Assembly (NCBI GenBank): GCA_017307505.1
Contig: JAFKEE010000028.1
Span: forward strand, 62,001 to 126,000
DNA: 64,000 nucleotides
Direction: 5' to 3'
From: Acidobacteriota bacterium
Lineage (GTDB): Bacteria > Acidobacteriota > Terriglobia > Bryobacterales > Bryobacteraceae
Shown here: piece after piece, positions 1 through 9,397 of the stretch
How the letters are laid out: every line of letters starts with the position of its first letter
Position numbering within the stretch: position 1 is the stretch's first letter
The notes under the pieces: model-generated
Told to the model about the DNA's origin: nothing
Database searches by the model: none
The model's input: the letters and a program-made list of their open reading frames with translations, nothing else
Program-made: the position numbers and the translations under genes

Positions 1-827
1 ACCGCGGAATTCTCCCGGGCCCGCTCGGGAGTCCTCGGTGTCGTCAGAATTGCGGTCCCCCGCTGGATCGCCCAGCTCAGCAGGATCTGGGCCGGCGTCT
101 TGTTCAGCCGCTGGGACACCGAAATCACGGCCGGATCTTCCAGCACACCGGGCCTGATCCCATGACCCAGCGGCGCAAAGGCGATCATCACCACTCCTTT
201 GCTGCGGCAGAATTCCAGCAGCTCCGTCTGCGGCAGGTGGGGATGGGCCTCCACCTGGACGGCGGCAGGCTTGATCCGCGCTCCGTCGAAGATCTCGCGC
301 AACTGCTCGACGCTCACATCGGACAGGCCAATCGCCTTGCACCTGCCCCGGTCCACAAGGTCCTCCAGCGCCCGCCAGGTTTCCAGCAGGGTAACGCCGC
401 GGTCATAGATCACGTTGTCGCTTTCATCTCTCGGGTCTTGGTCCTCGCCCGGCTGAAAAGCATAGGGGGTGTGAATCAGGTAGAGATCGAGATACTCCAG
501 CTTCAGCCTGTCAAGGCTGGCCTCAAACGCCGGCAGGACACGCGCCGGCCGGTGGTTGTTGTTCCAGAGCTTCGTTGTGAGGAACAGGTCCCTGCGGTTC
601 ACCAGGCCCTTCGCCAGGGCCGCTTGAATCGCCTCGCCTACCTGCTCTTCGTTCCGGTAGCGCTCAGAGCAATCGAAGTGGCGGAACCCGGCCTCCAGCG
701 CGGATGTCGTTGTCGCCCTCGTCTCGTCGGAACCCCGGACGAGTGTGCCAAAGCCCAGCGCGGGCATCAGGCCGGCTCCTCCGCGAAGCGGCAGCTTGAG
801 ATCTCTGAGGCCGTCGGATTGCATCAT
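1..827 (-). CDS. aldo/keto reductase (3' end cut by window edge)
   Basis: Predicted cytosolic NADPH-dependent aldo/keto reductase that interconverts carbonyls and alcohols. The frame stays open from the start at 827 to the window edge (about 275 residues), so the C-terminus lies outside. The catalytic tetrad is readable: Asp52 and Tyr57 in FDCSERY, Lys86 in LTTKLW and His119 in LIHTP, the usual AKR order and spacing. The end of the visible part (TPAQILLSWAIQRG, then TTPRTPERARENSA) is the C-terminal barrel helix and the cofactor-binding loop. There are two adjacent ATG codons (827 and 824); either could start. No signal peptide is seen, unlike the second AKR of this window at 10938. The upstream gene on the same strand ends 222 bases away, so co-transcription is possible but not shown. 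The substrate cannot be told from sequence. Confidence 0.9.
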   Translation of the reverse strand, partial: MMQSDGLRDLKLPLRGGAGLMPALGFGTLVRGSDETRATTTSALEAGFRHFDCSERYRNEEQVGEAIQAALAKGLVNRRDLFLTTKLWNNNHRPARVLPAFEASLDRLKLEYLDLYLIHTPYAFQPGEDQDPRDESDNVIYDRGVTLLETWRALEDLVDRGRCKAIGLSDVSVEQLREIFDGARIKPAAVQVEAHPHLPQTELLEFCRSKGVVMIAFAPLGHGIRPGVLEDPAVISVSQRLNKTPAQILLSWAIQRGTAILTTPRTPERARENSA

Positions 828-1049
828 GCGTTTCCTCTCGCCGCATCGGCCCCGGCTGGTTCCCTCTCCGCCATGGTTGCCAGCACGCACGGGAGCCCGG
901 TCGAATTGCGGCTGCAATCGACTCCTGCACGCCGCGCGCCATTGGGAACTATCAGCAACGAATGGGCTGGGTGGAACGGGCCGTCTCCGGTGACCGCGGG
1001 CGGAGTCGGAGGATCGACTCGAAGCCGGCCTTGGTCCCGCCCGCCGCGG

Positions 1050-3560
1050 TCAATTCAGTTCTCTGATTCGAAGATTGCGAAACCAGGCGTCGCCGCCGTG
1101 ATGTGTCAGCACGAGCGGGTACTTCTTCGCGCGGTTTGCCTTCAGTTCGTCCAGATTCTTCAGCTTCGGAATATCCTCTCTCTGCTGCGATGCCATCGCC
1201 TTTCGCACGGCCTCTGACTCCAGGTCGGCATCCAGCACTTTCACCCCGTCCAGCCAGTGCTCCACATGGCTGCCTTTCACCAGGATCCGGGCCGTGTGCC
1301 ATTGCTCAACGGGCAGCGGCGGCAACTTGGCGGTCGGTGCGGCGAACAGATACATGGCTCCAGTCCCGTGGCTCGGCTCCACTTTGGCGTCCGCCACCCG
1401 TTCGTCGTCGATCAACTGCAGCTCCAGACCAAGCGCCTTGGGCACTTCCGGATCGATCCGCCCCACTTCCGGATTCGGCCGCATGCCGAATACCAGGTAC
1501 TTCACTCCGCTGTTCGTGCCTTTCGCCAGCTTCCAGTCGAACATCAGTTCGAAATCGCGGAAGCTGCGTTCCGTGGAAATGTCGGCCCGCTTGCCCTTGG
1601 CGATGGATCGGATCGTCCCGTCTTCCACACTCCAGCCGCCGTTGGTGGGGAACTGCGGCCGGGCCAGGGTCCGCCAGCCGGCTGAGGTCTTGCCGTCGAA
1701 CAGCGACTGCCACTCGCCGGCGCCGGGCAGGTCCCAGGCTTCCAGCAGCCCAAATGTGAAGAACTCGGGGAACTGGTCCACCGTCATATCGCTCCGCAGC
1801 ACGTCCTGCAGCGACGACAATGCACCGTGCGGCTTCGTCAGGGAGATGGCCTTCGGCTCCAGTGCGGCTGCAACCGAGCCGATCAGGCTGGTGCGGGGCC
1901 CGAAGGCCTCCACGGTGACGCCGGCCTTCGCCCAGCGCGCAACGGCCGCAATCTGGCTGGCCTGGATCCCCAGGGGACGGTCCCCCACAGATGAAATCAG
2001 CAGCGCAAACAGCCAGTCGCGTCTGGCAATCTTCGATTCACCAAAATAGAACGGATCCACCGCAATCACCCGGCGGCCCTCCCGCTGTACCAGCCTGCGA
2101 GCCTCCGCCGCCAGCGAGGCCCGCCCTTGATCGCCCATCAGCAGCGTCACCTTCGTGTTTCCGGGATCCCCCATCTCCACCACCGGCAGCGTCCAGTCGT
2201 GGTCTAGCCGCAGCCGCCAGCTTCGCACGCGAAGCCCCTCAACTACCTGGTCAGGGCCCGCCTCGGTCGCGCTCACCTGATACGTGTGGGCCTTGACCAG
2301 ATCAGCTAGTTTCGACGCGCCGGTCTTGCGCGGCAAGCCTTCGCTCAGTTTCAGCGCGAGTTGGTGGATGTCGAGGTTGTCGGCCGGCAGTTCCACTCGC
2401 AACCCTTCCGGAGTCAGTACGTCAGCCTCGGAGGGGATCTCTTTCCCGGAGAACGCCGCGCCGCTGCCGCCATAGAACTTGTCGCGGACAAAGCTGTAAA
2501 ACGCTTCCCGATTCTCCTGGCCGTAGTTGTGCCCCGGATCGAAGTTGATATGCGCCGTCAGTTGGTCCGCCGCATGATAGAGCTCGTAGTACGGCCGGGC
2601 CGCCCAGATCAGCGGAGCATTGGCATAGTCGCCCCGGAAGCAGCAGTTGTCGTATGCGTTGTTGCTGATCATGCTGGGCTTCGGCGCTCTCATGGCCGTG
2701 AGCGTCGTGTAATCCGCGACGCTCGCCAGGTCTACCGGCGTCTGTTCACTGTCGCCCAGGTCCTGGTCCGGGAATTGCGCGCGGGTCACAAAGCTCGAGT
2801 ACCCCGCCACCGGAATGGCGATGCTGACACGGGGATCCAGGGCACTGAGGAGGATCGTCTGCCAGCCCCCGCCCGAGAGTCCGGTGACGGCCACCCGCGC
2901 TGGGTCTGCGTTCGGCTGCGCCAGCAGAATGTCCAGCCCGCGCTTCTGGGAAAGGTAATGCAGGGCGACGCCGCTGGTGCCCAGCAGATCCAGCTGATTC
3001 GTCCGCGTGTGGCTGAACCCGTCCGCTTTGAGCTGCCCCATACCCAGCCATTCGAAGTTGAGCGCCAGCGCGCCCTTCTTTGCCTCGTTGATGCAGCGGA
3101 TCTGGATATAGTCGTTCGCGACCCCGGCGCCCTCATGACCGTTCGTGTTCAGGATCACCGGGACCTTGCCCGCAAGCTTCGCGGGCTCGTACAGCAAAGC
3201 CGGAATCCATAGGCCCGGGATCACCTCATACCGCAGCTTCCTGATGCGGTAGCCATTGCCCGGAATCACCTCCAGCCACTCCACCCGCGTTTTGGCGTCA
3301 GCCCACTTTCGGGCCTCGCCGCGCAGGACCACCTCGTTGAGCACGCGCTGCCTCAGCGCCTCTTTCGTCTGAGTCCATTGCTGGGCGCTGCTCACCAGGG
3401 GCATGGACTTCACATGCGAAGCCGTATACACCTGGACCTCGATCAGGGGCTGGTTGGCAGCCAGAATCGGCTTGGCCAACGCCTCCTCCAGACTGTGGGA
3501 TTGCGCCGCGGCGGGCAGACAGGCAAAGAGCGGGAAGAGGAACAGGCGGAGGATCTTCAT
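1050..3560 (-). CDS. secreted alpha/beta hydrolase fused to 3-keto-disaccharide hydrolase (DUF1080) domain
   Basis: Predicted exported 836-residue two-domain hydrolase. Residues 1-20 are a Sec signal peptide (MKILRLFLFPLF, cleavage near AAAQ), which is why I start at 3560 rather than at the longer open frame to 3611. Residues 70-400 are an acetyl-xylan-esterase-like alpha/beta hydrolase with the nucleophile Ser229 in VTGLSGGGW and a likely catalytic His in FDPGHNYGQ. From about residue 617 (SLFDGKTSAGW) to the end is a concanavalin-like DUF1080 domain with the expected GWSVEDGTI and NSGVKYLVF segments and the closing WFRNLRIREL. DUF1080 members hydrolyse 3-keto-glycosides or bind glycans. Having ester hydrolysis and glycan cleavage in one chain suggests action on an acylated sugar polymer; that role is inference. 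Expressed from the minus strand ahead of the aldo/keto reductase. Confidence 0.85.
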   Translation of the reverse strand: MKILRLFLFPLFACLPAAAQSHSLEEALAKPILAANQPLIEVQVYTASHVKSMPLVSSAQQWTQTKEALRQRVLNEVVLRGEARKWADAKTRVEWLEVIPGNGYRIRKLRYEVIPGLWIPALLYEPAKLAGKVPVILNTNGHEGAGVANDYIQIRCINEAKKGALALNFEWLGMGQLKADGFSHTRTNQLDLLGTSGVALHYLSQKRGLDILLAQPNADPARVAVTGLSGGGWQTILLSALDPRVSIAIPVAGYSSFVTRAQFPDQDLGDSEQTPVDLASVADYTTLTAMRAPKPSMISNNAYDNCCFRGDYANAPLIWAARPYYELYHAADQLTAHINFDPGHNYGQENREAFYSFVRDKFYGGSGAAFSGKEIPSEADVLTPEGLRVELPADNLDIHQLALKLSEGLPRKTGASKLADLVKAHTYQVSATEAGPDQVVEGLRVRSWRLRLDHDWTLPVVEMGDPGNTKVTLLMGDQGRASLAAEARRLVQREGRRVIAVDPFYFGESKIARRDWLFALLISSVGDRPLGIQASQIAAVARWAKAGVTVEAFGPRTSLIGSVAAALEPKAISLTKPHGALSSLQDVLRSDMTVDQFPEFFTFGLLEAWDLPGAGEWQSLFDGKTSAGWRTLARPQFPTNGGWSVEDGTIRSIAKGKRADISTERSFRDFELMFDWKLAKGTNSGVKYLVFGMRPNPEVGRIDPEVPKALGLELQLIDDERVADAKVEPSHGTGAMYLFAAPTAKLPPLPVEQWHTARILVKGSHVEHWLDGVKVLDADLESEAVRKAMASQQREDIPKLKNLDELKANRAKKYPLVLTHHGGDAWFRNLRIRELN

Positions 3561-3646
3561 CGAGTAGTATGTTAACCCTTCAAGGGCACGGAGGGCCTCT
3601 ACCCCACGCACCCGGCGCGTAGGAAGGAAGGCGGCTGTGCAGGACC

Positions 3647-4042
3647 TCAGGCGCCAGCCCTGCTCCTCAGCATCCGCGCCGCCAGCACCAGTCCGACCAC
3701 GACATCAAAGGTCATGCAGAAGCCCGGCCAGTACGGAGGCAACCCTGCATTGCCGATGAACAGATGATGGAAGTAGTCGAGAACACCGTGGCCGCCAATG
3801 CCTGCCGCCGCGATCCACGGCGCCCCCTTGAATCCAAGCACGGCAATCCCGATGAACACGCCGGCGACGGCCATCTCCGCCGCCAAGGCCCGCCCGGAAC
3901 CGCCCACGACGGCGAACAGGACATAGTACGTAGCCACGACGATCAGCACCACCGGATAGAAACACCGCTCGCGGTCAAAGCCCACCACCACCGCAAATCC
4001 AAGCACCGCCAGCGACAGTGCCAATCCAATCACATACTCCAT
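3647..4042 (-). CDS. DUF6010-type small integral membrane protein
   Basis: Predicted inner-membrane protein of 131 residues with four hydrophobic segments (about 3-22, 29-46, 52-70 and 100-122). It carries the pattern I associate with DUF6010: HGVLDYFHH in the third segment and a later LPPYWPGFCMTFD. The conserved His, Asp and Cys in or beside the membrane could bind a metal or cofactor, but no function is established for the family. The start at 4042 has an AAGGAATCA stretch upstream. The lactonase gene upstream on the same strand ends 214 bases away; that gap contains a run of seven T (A on the coding strand) near 4184 that could be part of a promoter. The family name is from memory of the motif and is less certain than the membrane topology. 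Confidence 0.7.
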   Translation of the reverse strand: MEYVIGLALSLAVLGFAVVVGFDRERCFYPVVLIVVATYYVLFAVVGGSGRALAAEMAVAGVFIGIAVLGFKGAPWIAAAGIGGHGVLDYFHHLFIGNAGLPPYWPGFCMTFDVVVGLVLAARMLRSRAGA

Positions 4043-4256
4043 TGATTCCTTGCTCCCTGCCGTTCCCCTGCTTCAAAGCGGCGCAGCCCCTCACTTCAGC
4101 ACCCTGCCCGCCTCAATGACGCAGCAACTTCTCCAGCACAGAGTGTAGAGCAGTTTCCGCTGCGCTAACCCAGATTGAGCACTTTTTTTATTTCCGGCGC
4201 GACCGGCGGCCGCTGCCCGGCCTTCGCCACAGGCTGGAGATGTGGACCATGCCCGC

Positions 4257-5408
4257 TCAGGCCCCGCGTCCGAACACAATAGAAACCGGGCTCGGCGTCC
4301 GCACTACCTCAGCCGTCTCCGTCAGCTTGCCGCTGGCCGCATCCACCCGCCAGCTCACAATCGTGTCCGACTGCTCGTTGGCCGCGTACATATAACCGCC
4401 GCCCGGCATCATCCCGAGGAAGCGCGGGATTCGCCCCCTTGTGGATGCCCACCCCTGGGGACTCAACAGTCCCGTCTCGGAATCCACGGCAAAGGACGCG
4501 ACACTATCGTGACCCCGGTTCGAACAGTACACGTGCCGGCCGTCCGGAGCCACTTCGATCTCTGACGGCGTGTTCTCTCCCGTATACTCAGCCGGCAGCG
4601 TCGGCAGGATCTGCGCGGCCTTCACGTGGCCCCGCTCCGCCTCCCACATCCAGGTCTCGATCGTGCTGCTGATTTCGTTCACCATCCACATCACCGGTAG
4701 GCGAGGATGAAACGCCGCGTGCCTCGGGCCCGACATGGTCCGTGCCACACCGGCGCCTTGCGCCGTAGCTGTCAGCCTGCCCGTCTTCTGGTCGAAACCA
4801 AATACGAAGACTCGATCCAGGCCCTTGTCCGGTACCACGGCAAAACGTCCGGACGGATCGAACAGGATCTGGTGCGGGTGCGAGCTGGCCTGCTCCACCC
4901 GGTGCGGCCCCGGTGTGCCCGGCAGTTGCACCACCTGCGACACTGCGCCCAATCGGCCGTCCTCATTGACCCGCAGCACACTCACGCCGCCACTCGTATA
5001 GTTGGCCACCACCAGAAACCGCCCCGAATGGTCCAGCGCCAGATGGACCCCATTCACGCCGCCCGTGTCCACCTGATTCAGCAGCGTCAGCCTTCCGGTG
5101 CCGCGTTCCACCGCCATGGCCGAGGCATGACCCTCGTCCCCGTGCGCCGCATACAGAACCCTCTGGTCCTTGCTGAGAACCAGGAAGGAGGGATTGACCA
5201 GCCCGCCCAGGACCTGAACCGGGCGCCAGGAACCGGTCCGCTCCTCCACCTGGAAAACATGGATCCCGTCGCCGCGGGCATAGCGTTTGGCCGTCGTGTA
5301 GCAGCCTACATAGGCGAACAGGGCGCCGCCCGGCGCCGCTGCTGCCACCAGGCCGCCGCCGGCGGCAGCCAGGAATCCGCGCCGCGTAAAGGCGGCAGAA
5401 AGGGGCAT
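4257..5408 (-). CDS. Tat-exported lactonase-family beta-propeller (6-phosphogluconolactonase-like, Pgl type)
   Basis: Predicted periplasmic or extracellular seven-bladed beta-propeller of 383 residues, of the YbhE/Pgl lactonase family that opens sugar lactones. The N-terminus has a twin-arginine-like signal (TRRGFLAAAGGG, residues 8-19). The mature part opens with FAYVGCYTT and contains the blade hallmarks NPSFLVLSKDQRVLYA, HPHQILFDPSGRFAVVPDKGLDRV and SEIEVAPDGRHVYCSNRGHDSVA, ending at SPVSIVFG. I start at 5408 because GGAGG lies just upstream; an in-frame upstream start seven codons earlier has no such support. Neighbouring genes on the same strand are carbohydrate-related, which fits oxidised-sugar (lactone) metabolism outside the cytoplasm. 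The exact substrate is unknown. Confidence 0.88.
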   Translation of the reverse strand: MPLSAAFTRRGFLAAAGGGLVAAAAPGGALFAYVGCYTTAKRYARGDGIHVFQVEERTGSWRPVQVLGGLVNPSFLVLSKDQRVLYAAHGDEGHASAMAVERGTGRLTLLNQVDTGGVNGVHLALDHSGRFLVVANYTSGGVSVLRVNEDGRLGAVSQVVQLPGTPGPHRVEQASSHPHQILFDPSGRFAVVPDKGLDRVFVFGFDQKTGRLTATAQGAGVARTMSGPRHAAFHPRLPVMWMVNEISSTIETWMWEAERGHVKAAQILPTLPAEYTGENTPSEIEVAPDGRHVYCSNRGHDSVASFAVDSETGLLSPQGWASTRGRIPRFLGMMPGGGYMYAANEQSDTIVSWRVDAASGKLTETAEVVRTPSPVSIVFGRGA

Positions 5409-5493
5409 GTCACCTCCGGGAAACACCAATCATACTCACTCGGCGTCTCAGCCGTCCGGGCCGGTCTGCCCGGTGCAACGTCGTCGAAGCGTC

Positions 5494-7293
5494 CTACACA
5501 CCCCGGATCGTGATCACTTTTCTAAACGGAGTGTAGCCCGTGATGTAGACACAGCTGCCGGCAGCCCGCAGCACGGCGCCATGCGCCTGATAGGTATGTC
5601 CGGAAAGGCTGATTACCTCGTGTTCCGCCTGGCCCGGACCGAACTCGATCCCCTCGTCTCCCACCCGGTAAGTGCCCATCCCTTCGGTCAGGAACAGCGC
5701 CTTGCCGTCACCGCCCGGGCGTCCGCCCGCCGCCGACTCGCGCATCGCTCCGCCAAACTGGCCGCCCGGACGAAACGCCAGTTCAATCGCGTAGGGAACA
5801 CGCTCGTGACCCGTAATCTCAAAGTGCAATTCGAACAGGCCTTCCTTCTCGATCACGGTAACCTGCTGGTCCAGCACCTGCACGCCGCTCATCTGCCGGT
5901 GGGGAAAGTCCAGCTTGCTCCAGAACCGGCCGTCCTTCACCGGAGTCAGCGCATAGTCGCCGTTGGGGTTGCGGTACTCCTTCGGCAGCGGCTGGTAATA
6001 CGGAGCTTCCAGCCGCTGATGCAGCACGGTCTGCTGCCCCGCCACCTTGATCCCTTCGGCCCGGAACACCCCCAGGCTGAAGAAGGGGCCACCCATGCGC
6101 ACGGAGTTGAGCACCGCCCGCCCGTTTCGAAAATTGAAGAACGTCGGATTATGCGCCAGCCCGGATGCGATGCCCAGAGGTTGATCGTTGCCGCCGAAGA
6201 TCGACGCCGCCCGCCCGCCCCTGCGAATGCGCACCAGTTGGCTGTTTGCGAACACTCTCGCAAAGTTGGCCGGAATCGCACCTCCTCCGGGCAGCGGCTT
6301 ACGAAACAGGGGCTCCTCCAGGAAATAGATCACCGGATTCGCACCCTCCACCAGCCCCTCGCCGGGCCGTTCCAGGATCAACCGCGCCACGGCCGCAAAG
6401 GTGGGATTGTTCTCTCGAATGGCCAGGTACCGGTATTGCAGGTAGAAGTTCGCCACCTGCACGGGCCGATCCTGGTCCTGGCGCCGGGAGTTGATCGTCT
6501 CCAGTTCACCGTCCGGCTGCATCAGGTAAAGGTTCGACTCCAGGTACTTGCGCACTGGTTCGAGCAGCGCGGGCCGGTTCAGGAGCCGCGCCATCGTCAG
6601 GAATGCGTTCACCTCCACCCGCGCATAATTCGGACTCCGCTCCGGGAAGAGCCCATCGGCATCCTGGTAGATCCCTTCCCCCAACCAGTCGTCAATCCGC
6701 TCGATGTACTTCGGGGCAGGGAAGAGCGAGTGGATCCTGGCCAGCGCGGCGCAGATCACCCAGCGGTGATTCGGGGTATGAACGCCGCCAATGAGCAACG
6801 CCTCCCCAACCCTCAGCAGAAACCGGTCGAGAATCGCCCGCAACCCCGCGAGGCGCTCGTCCTGGCTGCGGCGCACCACTGCAAGCGAGGCGGCAACGGC
6901 CTCGACGACAAATCCAGTGTCGGGCGGAGAAGAGAGATTGCCCGCATCCAGCAGCCCGTCAGGATGCAGCGCGTCCAGCAGCGTCTGTGCGCTGCCCTCC
7001 ATCTTCGGGATGAGACTCTGTGACCGGTAGAACGCTGATTCCGTCGCGCAGTATGCGGCCACCAGCGAGGCCAGATCGCCGCCGCGGCCCACCCGCGCCG
7101 CCGCTCCGCCCGGCGCCGGCGCCTGCCGGAGGATCCGGCCCGCCGTCTCGTCGTTGGCTTTCACCAGCCGCAGGAAGACCTGCTGCCCCTCGTCCCCGGC
7201 CTTCGCGCCAGGCCCGTCCTGCGCACTTGAGTGGGCCGATGCCGCCACCGCACCAAGCGTCTGCCCCAGCGCCTCTCTTCGCGTAATCGTCAC
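5494..7293 (-). CDS. exported protein resembling (alpha/alpha)-toroid polysaccharide lyases
   Basis: A 599-residue predicted exported protein. The start is GTG, preceded by a strong GGAGGAGGAA. The N-terminus (TRREALGQTLGAVAASA) looks like a Tat signal. Residues 60-330 are mostly helical with pairs such as VHTPNHRWVICAALARI and FPERSPNYARVEVNAFLTMARLL, the pattern of an alpha/alpha toroid; residues 350-599 are beta-rich. This two-part architecture is that of heparinase II/III-like and related polysaccharide lyases, in which Asn, His and Tyr from the toroid act on uronic acids; NHRW and the PNYARVE segment could supply such residues. I could not find a decisive family motif, so the lyase call is inference. 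It lies 85 bases upstream of the lactonase gene on the same strand and could be co-transcribed with it. Confidence 0.55.
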   Translation of the reverse strand: MTITRREALGQTLGAVAASAHSSAQDGPGAKAGDEGQQVFLRLVKANDETAGRILRQAPAPGGAAARVGRGGDLASLVAAYCATESAFYRSQSLIPKMEGSAQTLLDALHPDGLLDAGNLSSPPDTGFVVEAVAASLAVVRRSQDERLAGLRAILDRFLLRVGEALLIGGVHTPNHRWVICAALARIHSLFPAPKYIERIDDWLGEGIYQDADGLFPERSPNYARVEVNAFLTMARLLNRPALLEPVRKYLESNLYLMQPDGELETINSRRQDQDRPVQVANFYLQYRYLAIRENNPTFAAVARLILERPGEGLVEGANPVIYFLEEPLFRKPLPGGGAIPANFARVFANSQLVRIRRGGRAASIFGGNDQPLGIASGLAHNPTFFNFRNGRAVLNSVRMGGPFFSLGVFRAEGIKVAGQQTVLHQRLEAPYYQPLPKEYRNPNGDYALTPVKDGRFWSKLDFPHRQMSGVQVLDQQVTVIEKEGLFELHFEITGHERVPYAIELAFRPGGQFGGAMRESAAGGRPGGDGKALFLTEGMGTYRVGDEGIEFGPGQAEHEVISLSGHTYQAHGAVLRAAGSCVYITGYTPFRKVITIRGV

Positions 7294-7594
7294 AATTCCT
7301 CCTCCAGCGTGGTTCCACCCACCTCGGATCCCCTCCGGCCCGGCTCCATCGCTGCCTCTGGATCCCTCCCCAGCCCGTGGCGCGGCCCTGCCCGCGAAAA
7401 CGCGCCGCCTCCGAACGGCTCCATCCTATCCTCTCCCGTCGTTCCGTCGCTGATTCTGCTCTCTCCACCCTCACGTCCCTCCGGCCCCGCCGGACATTCA
7501 ATGCTAGAATCCTAGGAACCGCCGGACCTCGTTTCGTTCCCGGCCCGCAGCACCGCCGCTGCAGCAGTAAGGGGGACGAAGTCGTACATCCAGC
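7294..7594. promoter_or_regulatory. divergent intergenic region
   Basis: This 301-base gap separates the minus-strand lyase-like gene from the plus-strand DUF294 gene and must hold both promoters. The only promoter-like element I see is a TAGAAT hexamer at 7505-7510, about 85 bases upstream of the plus-strand start. The region is pyrimidine-rich on the plus strand and holds no convincing gene or hairpin. Confidence 0.4.
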
Positions 7595-9397
7595 ATGCAG
7601 ACCGCCGCCATTGCTTACCGCGTCGCGGACTTCCTCAAACAACACCCGCCCTTCGAGTTCATGGACATCGCCGACCTCGTCGCTCTGGTCGCCCGGGGAC
7701 GAGTGAAGTTCCATGAAGCTGACGAATACATCTGCTGGCAATCGGCGCCGCACGCTCCGTGGTTCTACGTGATCCAGCAGGGCTCCGTCTCTCTCTGGGA
7801 TGAATCCGTCAATCCGCCCACCCTCCGGGATATCCGCGGAGCCGGCGACAGCATTGGACTCGAGCGCTTCAATGGGGTGCGGGCGAGTCTCTTTTCCGTC
7901 AAGGCCACCAGCGACGTTGTTCTCTACGCACTGGATGCCGCCGCCTTCGAACCGCTGCTGCAGCGCTACCCGCGTGCCGCCCGGTTTGTCGTCGCCTACT
8001 CCGCCGTCACGGCCGACTATGAAGCCCCGGGCGAGCGATCTTACCCGCACCAGATCTTTCTCTCAGACCTGCTGCGCGATCGCGTCCCCTTGCACTGCCC
8101 CGCCTCCACGCCTATCCAGGAGGCCGCCCGCCTCCTGCACGAAGCAGGCGCGCAGGCCATCGCCTTGACCCGTGCCGGCGAATTGGACGCCATCCTCACC
8201 GCCGGAGATCTGCTGAACTGGGTCGCCGCCGGTGCCGAGAACCCGCGGCAGCCCGCACTCAACATCGTCAGTTCGGAATCGGTCACCGTCTCGCCGTCAA
8301 CTCTCGTCAGTGATTGCGTTCTCGCCATGGCCGAAGCGGGCGCTCACACCGCCGCCATCACAGACGACGGCTCCCCACAGAGCGCCCTCCAGCGGATCAT
8401 CACCATCCCCAGCCTCACGCCGGCGTTCGGCGACCACCCCGTCGCGATCCTCCGTGAGATCGCCTCGGCACGGGACGTGGAAACCCTGCGCGCTTTGAAC
8501 GAACGGGCTCGCTCATGGATTCTCGACAACCTCTCCGCGCCCTCCGCCGCCGATTGGCTCGCCTCGTTCTCTGACTTCGTCAATCGCAGCATCGTCCGGC
8601 GTCTGCTCGATCTCCTCGAACTCAGCCAGGCCCGCCAATCCTGGTGCTTCTACGGCGGAGCGGGACGCCAGGAGCTCCTCACCTCGGTCGCCCCCTCGAT
8701 CGCAATCATCGGCGACGCACCCGCCGCGCCTGGCCTCGAAAGCGCTCTGTCCGGATGCGGCTACCTCTCGGTCGAGCCGCCCGCCGCTGCCACGCTCGAC
8801 GAATGGAAAGACCGCTTCTCCGGCTGGATCCGCGATCCCATCCGCAAGGAGATGTATCGTTCTCGTCCCTTCTTCGATCTCCGCCCCGTGAATGGACCCC
8901 GGCAGGCATTCAGTGATCTGGAAACGCACCTCCGCGCTGAGCTGGCCGCCGGGCATGGCTTCCTGCAGCTTCTCGCCAACGACTGCCTCGCCAGTCTCCC
9001 GCCTTTGACCTTCTTCCGCGATCTGGTAGTCGAAGAGTCCGGCGAGGTGACCGACCGCTTCCGCCTGGAAAGCAGCGCCCTGCAGCCTCTCGCCGACGTT
9101 GCCCGGGTCTTCAGCCTGGCAGCTGGCAAACCCCTCGGCGCTTCCACCCGGAGCCGGCTTGAGGCCGCGGGCCGCCTCCTGCAGTCACAGGACAACATCT
9201 TTCAGGAAGCGGCCGACACCATGTCTGTGATGCTCTTCCACCAGGCCCGCGCTGGATTGCGCCTCCGCACCAGCGGCGCCGAAGTGCCCCTGCCCATGCT
9301 GAGCCGCCACGACCGTCAGGTACTGAAAAGCGGCTTCCGCTCCATCCACCAGCTGCTCGAATTCACGGCATCCTGGGAATGGCTGGAGGCGGTGTGA
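7595..9397 (+). CDS. cNMP-binding/CBS/DUF294 protein with degenerate nucleotidyltransferase site
   Basis: Cytosolic 600-residue signalling-type protein. Residues 20-135 form a cyclic-nucleotide-binding-like beta-roll (FYVIQQGSVSLWD), residues 155-270 two CBS repeats (PIQEAARLLHEAGAQAIAL; VSDCVLAMAEAGAHTAAI), residues 300-440 the DUF294 nucleotidyltransferase-like domain and 450-600 its C-terminal helical partner domain. In active relatives a GSxGRxE motif is followed by TDQD, whose aspartates bind metal. Here the motif reads GGAGRQELLTSVAP (354-367): the Gly/Arg/Glu part survives but both aspartates are gone, so nucleotidyl transfer is unlikely. The gene overlaps the exonuclease gene that follows by 19 bases, so the two are translated together. 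A role as an adenine-nucleotide sensor controlling the exonuclease partner is inference from this pairing, which is known elsewhere. Confidence 0.85.
   Translation: MQTAAIAYRVADFLKQHPPFEFMDIADLVALVARGRVKFHEADEYICWQSAPHAPWFYVIQQGSVSLWDESVNPPTLRDIRGAGDSIGLERFNGVRASLFSVKATSDVVLYALDAAAFEPLLQRYPRAARFVVAYSAVTADYEAPGERSYPHQIFLSDLLRDRVPLHCPASTPIQEAARLLHEAGAQAIALTRAGELDAILTAGDLLNWVAAGAENPRQPALNIVSSESVTVSPSTLVSDCVLAMAEAGAHTAAITDDGSPQSALQRIITIPSLTPAFGDHPVAILREIASARDVETLRALNERARSWILDNLSAPSAADWLASFSDFVNRSIVRRLLDLLELSQARQSWCFYGGAGRQELLTSVAPSIAIIGDAPAAPGLESALSGCGYLSVEPPAAATLDEWKDRFSGWIRDPIRKEMYRSRPFFDLRPVNGPRQAFSDLETHLRAELAAGHGFLQLLANDCLASLPPLTFFRDLVVEESGEVTDRFRLESSALQPLADVARVFSLAAGKPLGASTRSRLEAAGRLLQSQDNIFQEAADTMSVMLFHQARAGLRLRTSGAEVPLPMLSRHDRQVLKSGFRSIHQLLEFTASWEWLEAV

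Noticed and set aside
5407-7023. 538-codon plus-strand open frame
   Set aside because: Antisense to the lyase-like gene, which has a strong ribosome site and a Tat signal; the frame has no recognisable content.
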